Part shown: positions 61,801 to 64,000 of the stretch, piece after piece | Layout: each line of letters starts with the position of its first letter | How positions within the stretch are numbered: the stretch's first letter is position 1 | Assembly (NCBI GenBank): GCA_905182995.1 | Contig: CAJJDP010000056.1 | Coordinates: 144,919-208,918 of the forward strand | Direction of reading: 5' to 3' | Source: Paramecium octaurelia | Taxonomy: Eukaryota; Ciliophora; Oligohymenophorea; Peniculida; Parameciidae | DNA length: 64,000 bases | Translations under genes and position numbers: made by a program | The notes under the pieces: generated by a model | Seen by the model: only the letters and a program-made list of their open reading frames with translations | Told to the model about the DNA's origin: nothing | The model's database searches: none

Positions 61801-64000
61801 ACCTATACTACATGCCGTATCTTCTAAGTTTTGGTTGTATGCAGGAAGAGATGGTTAATTGGAAAACTTTAATAGTAGAGTGGCATAATTAACGTTGAAT
61901 TTTGGTGAGGGATCTTTTCGTAAGGAAAACTTTTTATAATTGCCAGTATATTTGTTATCTACAAAACTATTTTCATAAGAAAAGAAGAATAATTGGGAGA
62001 ATGCAGGAAAGATAGTTTTTGGTTAACCTTAAACTGTTAAATTTGTAGATGAACCAGATAAACCAATTGAATCAATGTAGGAATATAGCATAGGATTTTG
62101 GTGCAGGTTTTTATAAGCATGGCCTGAAAGATTGTATAAGTTATAATAGGAAATGTAATTAGTTAGATTAACCTCAAATGAATAGATAGAGGTTGGTAAA
62201 GTAGCAATGGGAGATAGGATATTGGCTTCTCATGTTATTTAAGGTCAGTATCAATTTTCTACTTATGATTTGAATGATGATGCACCTAATGAACTAAGAA
62301 CTATACCATATTCTAAATTAGAAGGATAATGGAATTATATCTACATGGGTTATTAGAGAGTGAGCTAATTAGCTTCATATTTTGTTTATGATGGAAAAGA
62401 GATTCAGTAGGTTAAAAACTAAGATTTATTACACAAGCCTATGGGAGACTTCGTTATTTTACATTTAGGAGGTGAACCAGATATCCCAGGATTTTAAGGA
62501 CTAATGTGCAAGATATCAGTAAATTTCGGAGTTGGATCATTCTTTGGTTTGGTAGAAGATGTAAAGAAAACAATTGATAATTCATTTGCCCTTGATTAAT
62601 AATTGACTGTGGAATTTATTCATAAGGAAAAGCATGGTTAATAAGAATTAATTGGCAAATAGGAAACAGTTGCCGATGATGTCGGAGGAGCTGAATTGAG
62701 AGGGGATACTTGGTCATAGGTTGGTGAATATTCAATCAGTGGATGGCTCAAAATTGCTGAACTTAAAGGATAAAATGCCAACGATTGTTAAATCTTATTT
62801 AGAGTTACTAATAATGATAAGGAGCATTTGAATGACAAAAGATTTTAAGGTGATAGGACTCTTTATGCCTCTATTTGTGTGGATTCCATTAAGTTATCCA
62901 CTTACACCATACACGGATTGAAAGATTGGAATGAAGCCAAGTTCTTGGAAGAAAAGGTGGATCTTGGTCATAATAAGAAGGCATGGATATATATTTATAT
63001 GGGATACAATGAAGATATATCAGAGGTTCACGCATTGCTACATTTATTCGATCAAGACAAGCCCCTTATTTTCAAAGGAGTTTAACATTATGTACCACAT
63101 TATACAGGGATCTATGTAGCCAAAGATCCATTCACTAAAAGATTCTAAGGTGATCTATAAAAGTGGGTAGCCTAATATGGTTCAGGTGCTTTCATTAGTA
63201 TTTAAAAGAGAGGTTATGAAGATATGTTGACAAATTATAGAGCTTTGGCAACTAACTAGAAATATATGTGGTTTTCTAAAGAAGAAGGTGTAATAGAAAC
63301 AGAAAAAGCTATAACATAAGTCTTTACTACTGAAGTTGAATCTGTTGATGAATATTCTATAGGTGTTTGGACCAGATGGTTAATTTCCTTCCCAACTACC
63401 CTTACTGAAAGATATGAAAGACATAATATTTTCAGGTTCTCTTCTAATAAAGAGGATTAGGACAAAAGCGAATTGGGGGACAGAGTATTGGCGGTATTTT
63501 TAACTCTTGGAAATTATGAATTTAGCACTTATGATGTTCTCAAACCATCTAATGCAGTTGATGCCAAACTACCATATAACGAATTAGAAGGTGCTTGGAC
63601 ATATATTTATGCAACTTACAAAACAGGATAATTCTATGGAATGGTGTTGTTTAGAGAATAGTAAAAAGCCTAACATATTGAATTATAAGTCCAACATAAG
63701 GCTTTAACTGGCTATTCCAAGTTTGTTTTAGGAGCTAAAGAGTTTGGATTCAGAGGATTTCATGGATGGTTATTTGATCCTAGAATCTTCCTGGGTTAAG
63801 GATCATTCATTAATGAAGGTTAGAAAGTTGTTGACATGGTACTCAAACTGCATCGTAAATTACCTGTCCAACCTCTTGATGCTGAAGATTTTAAGTGGCC
63901 TGTCTAATTAATAGACACGACTCTTGAAGATGAAATCAACAACAAAAAAGATAAATTTTCATTTGTATTTAATGATAAACCAGGTTTGGTTGAATACTCA
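51061..64000 (+). CDS. Giant secreted repeat protein with Ser-rich stalk and ConA/LamG-like domains (continues past window)
   Basis: One 28-nt intron (51152-51179) follows codon 30; thereafter the frame is open to base 64000 with no TGA, at least 4304 codons. Regions in order: signal peptide MNKVILTLMIIAITYAT; a helical Gln-rich part; an acidic segment; a K/E/D/Q low-complexity stalk (about 52330-52735); a 14-residue repeat (52874-53050); eight 141-residue Ser-rich repeats (53051-56434) plus a diverged ninth; Ser/Asn/Lys and Asp/Glu-rich linkers; then tandem ConA/LamG-like domains from about 58200 (EYGYGFWVR, GDRTLAIF, FSTYD, YIYFGY, FNGQ, LGPGAF). The N at 53050 falls on a third codon position and keeps frame. 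I infer an extracellular, possibly cell-surface or secretory-granule adhesin. No membrane anchor or end is in view. Not a known family by name. Confidence 0.8.
52330..52735 (+). repeat. Low-complexity Lys/Glu/Asp/Gln repeat
   Basis: Short purine-rich units (AAAGAATAAGA-like) code on the + strand for DKEQ-type repeats, about 135 residues. A second copy lies at about 50359-50764 in the duplicated block. Confidence 0.85.
52874..53050 (+). repeat. Four-fold 42-bp tandem repeat (14 residues) ending at an assembly gap
   Basis: Units start at 52874, 52916, 52958 and 53000, each coding DKEQDKQKSQDRTS, with few base changes. The array stops at the N at 53050, so its real length is unknown. Confidence 0.85.
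53050..53050. other. Assembly gap (single N)
   Basis: Lies between the 42-bp array and the 423-bp array; both ends are repeats, so sequence may be missing or collapsed. Confidence 0.95.
53051..56434 (+). repeat. Eight near-identical 423-bp tandem units (141 residues each)
   Basis: Unit starts: 53051, 53474, 53897, 54320, 54743, 55166, 55589, 56012. A diverged ninth starts at 56435. Each unit codes a Ser-rich tract (mostly TCA/TCT/TCC codons) then a charged part with DYKPPRYGDDASEEDVFEQV and a basic end KKVKRMVRKRVKKTK. Only isolated base changes were seen between units, one of them at about 56305. Confidence 0.95.
58200..64000 (+). repeat. Tandem ConA/LamG-like protein domains
   Basis: The hallmark EY(S/G)xxxW(V/F/T)(R/K) recurs at about 58262, 58906, 59577, 60215, 60854, 61483, 62081, 62725 and 63350, with a tenth opening at 63990, an average of about 640 bp. 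Each unit also has GDR(T/V)LA, FSTYD, YIYFGY-type and GQ...GPGAF/GSF motifs. The units are diverged from each other, unlike the Ser-rich array, implying old duplications. Confidence 0.75.

Noticed and set aside
1-64000. tRNA, rRNA or other RNA genes
   Set aside because: I saw no cloverleaf-capable tRNA segments, rRNA cores or snRNA boxes by eye; a covariance-model search would be needed to exclude small ones.

Overview
This window is gene-dense, AT-rich ciliate macronuclear DNA, most likely from Paramecium. Three things in the sequence show this. Essentially every recognisable protein needs TAA and TAG read as glutamine, with TGA as the only stop. Genes are split by very short GT..AG introns, mostly 19-34 nt, and splicing them restores frame exactly in every model below. 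A trichocyst matrix protein, a product typical of Paramecium, lies at 43371-44497. All coordinates use the ciliate code (table 6).

From 1 to about 45 kb some 30 housekeeping, signalling and ciliary genes lie on both strands, often only 17-60 bp apart. They include an AIG1-type GTPase, uracil phosphoribosyltransferase, eEF2, a RING protein, an RSPH14-like axonemal protein, a PHD protein with two unusually long introns, epsilon-COP, two tandem SET-domain methyltransferase paralogs, an RCC1-like protein, Rab6 and an MFS carrier. These are followed by a TPR protein whose introns mark the 34-residue repeat, an SCP-like phosphatase, an ING-like PHD protein, eIF3g, a PTB-like RNA-binding protein, a FYVE/TBC/EF-hand protein, RPS5, coiled-coil proteins, a sorting nexin, a prenylated type I DnaJ, a septin, a decayed MORN-repeat pseudogene and the trichocyst matrix protein.

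From 45.6 kb on the window changes character. Two direct duplications (1438 bp and 1970 bp) each abut a single N, and a third N follows a short repeat. These look like contigs joined without merging their overlap, so copy number here is probably artefactual. The 1.4 kb block and its flank carry a decayed reverse-transcriptase relic on the minus strand. The rest, from 51061 to the window end, is one giant open frame of at least 4304 codons. It encodes a secreted protein with a signal peptide, a Lys/Glu/Asp/Gln low-complexity stalk, a 14-residue repeat, eight near-identical 141-residue Ser-rich repeats and at least nine (a tenth beginning) ConA/LamG-like domains of about 215 residues. It is the most notable object here.

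Functionally the genes do not form a pathway. Several act in membrane traffic (COPE, Rab6, sorting nexin, TBC protein), translation (eEF2, eIF3g, RPS5), chromatin (PHD, ING, SET) and cilia or cortex (RSPH14, septin, trichocyst protein).
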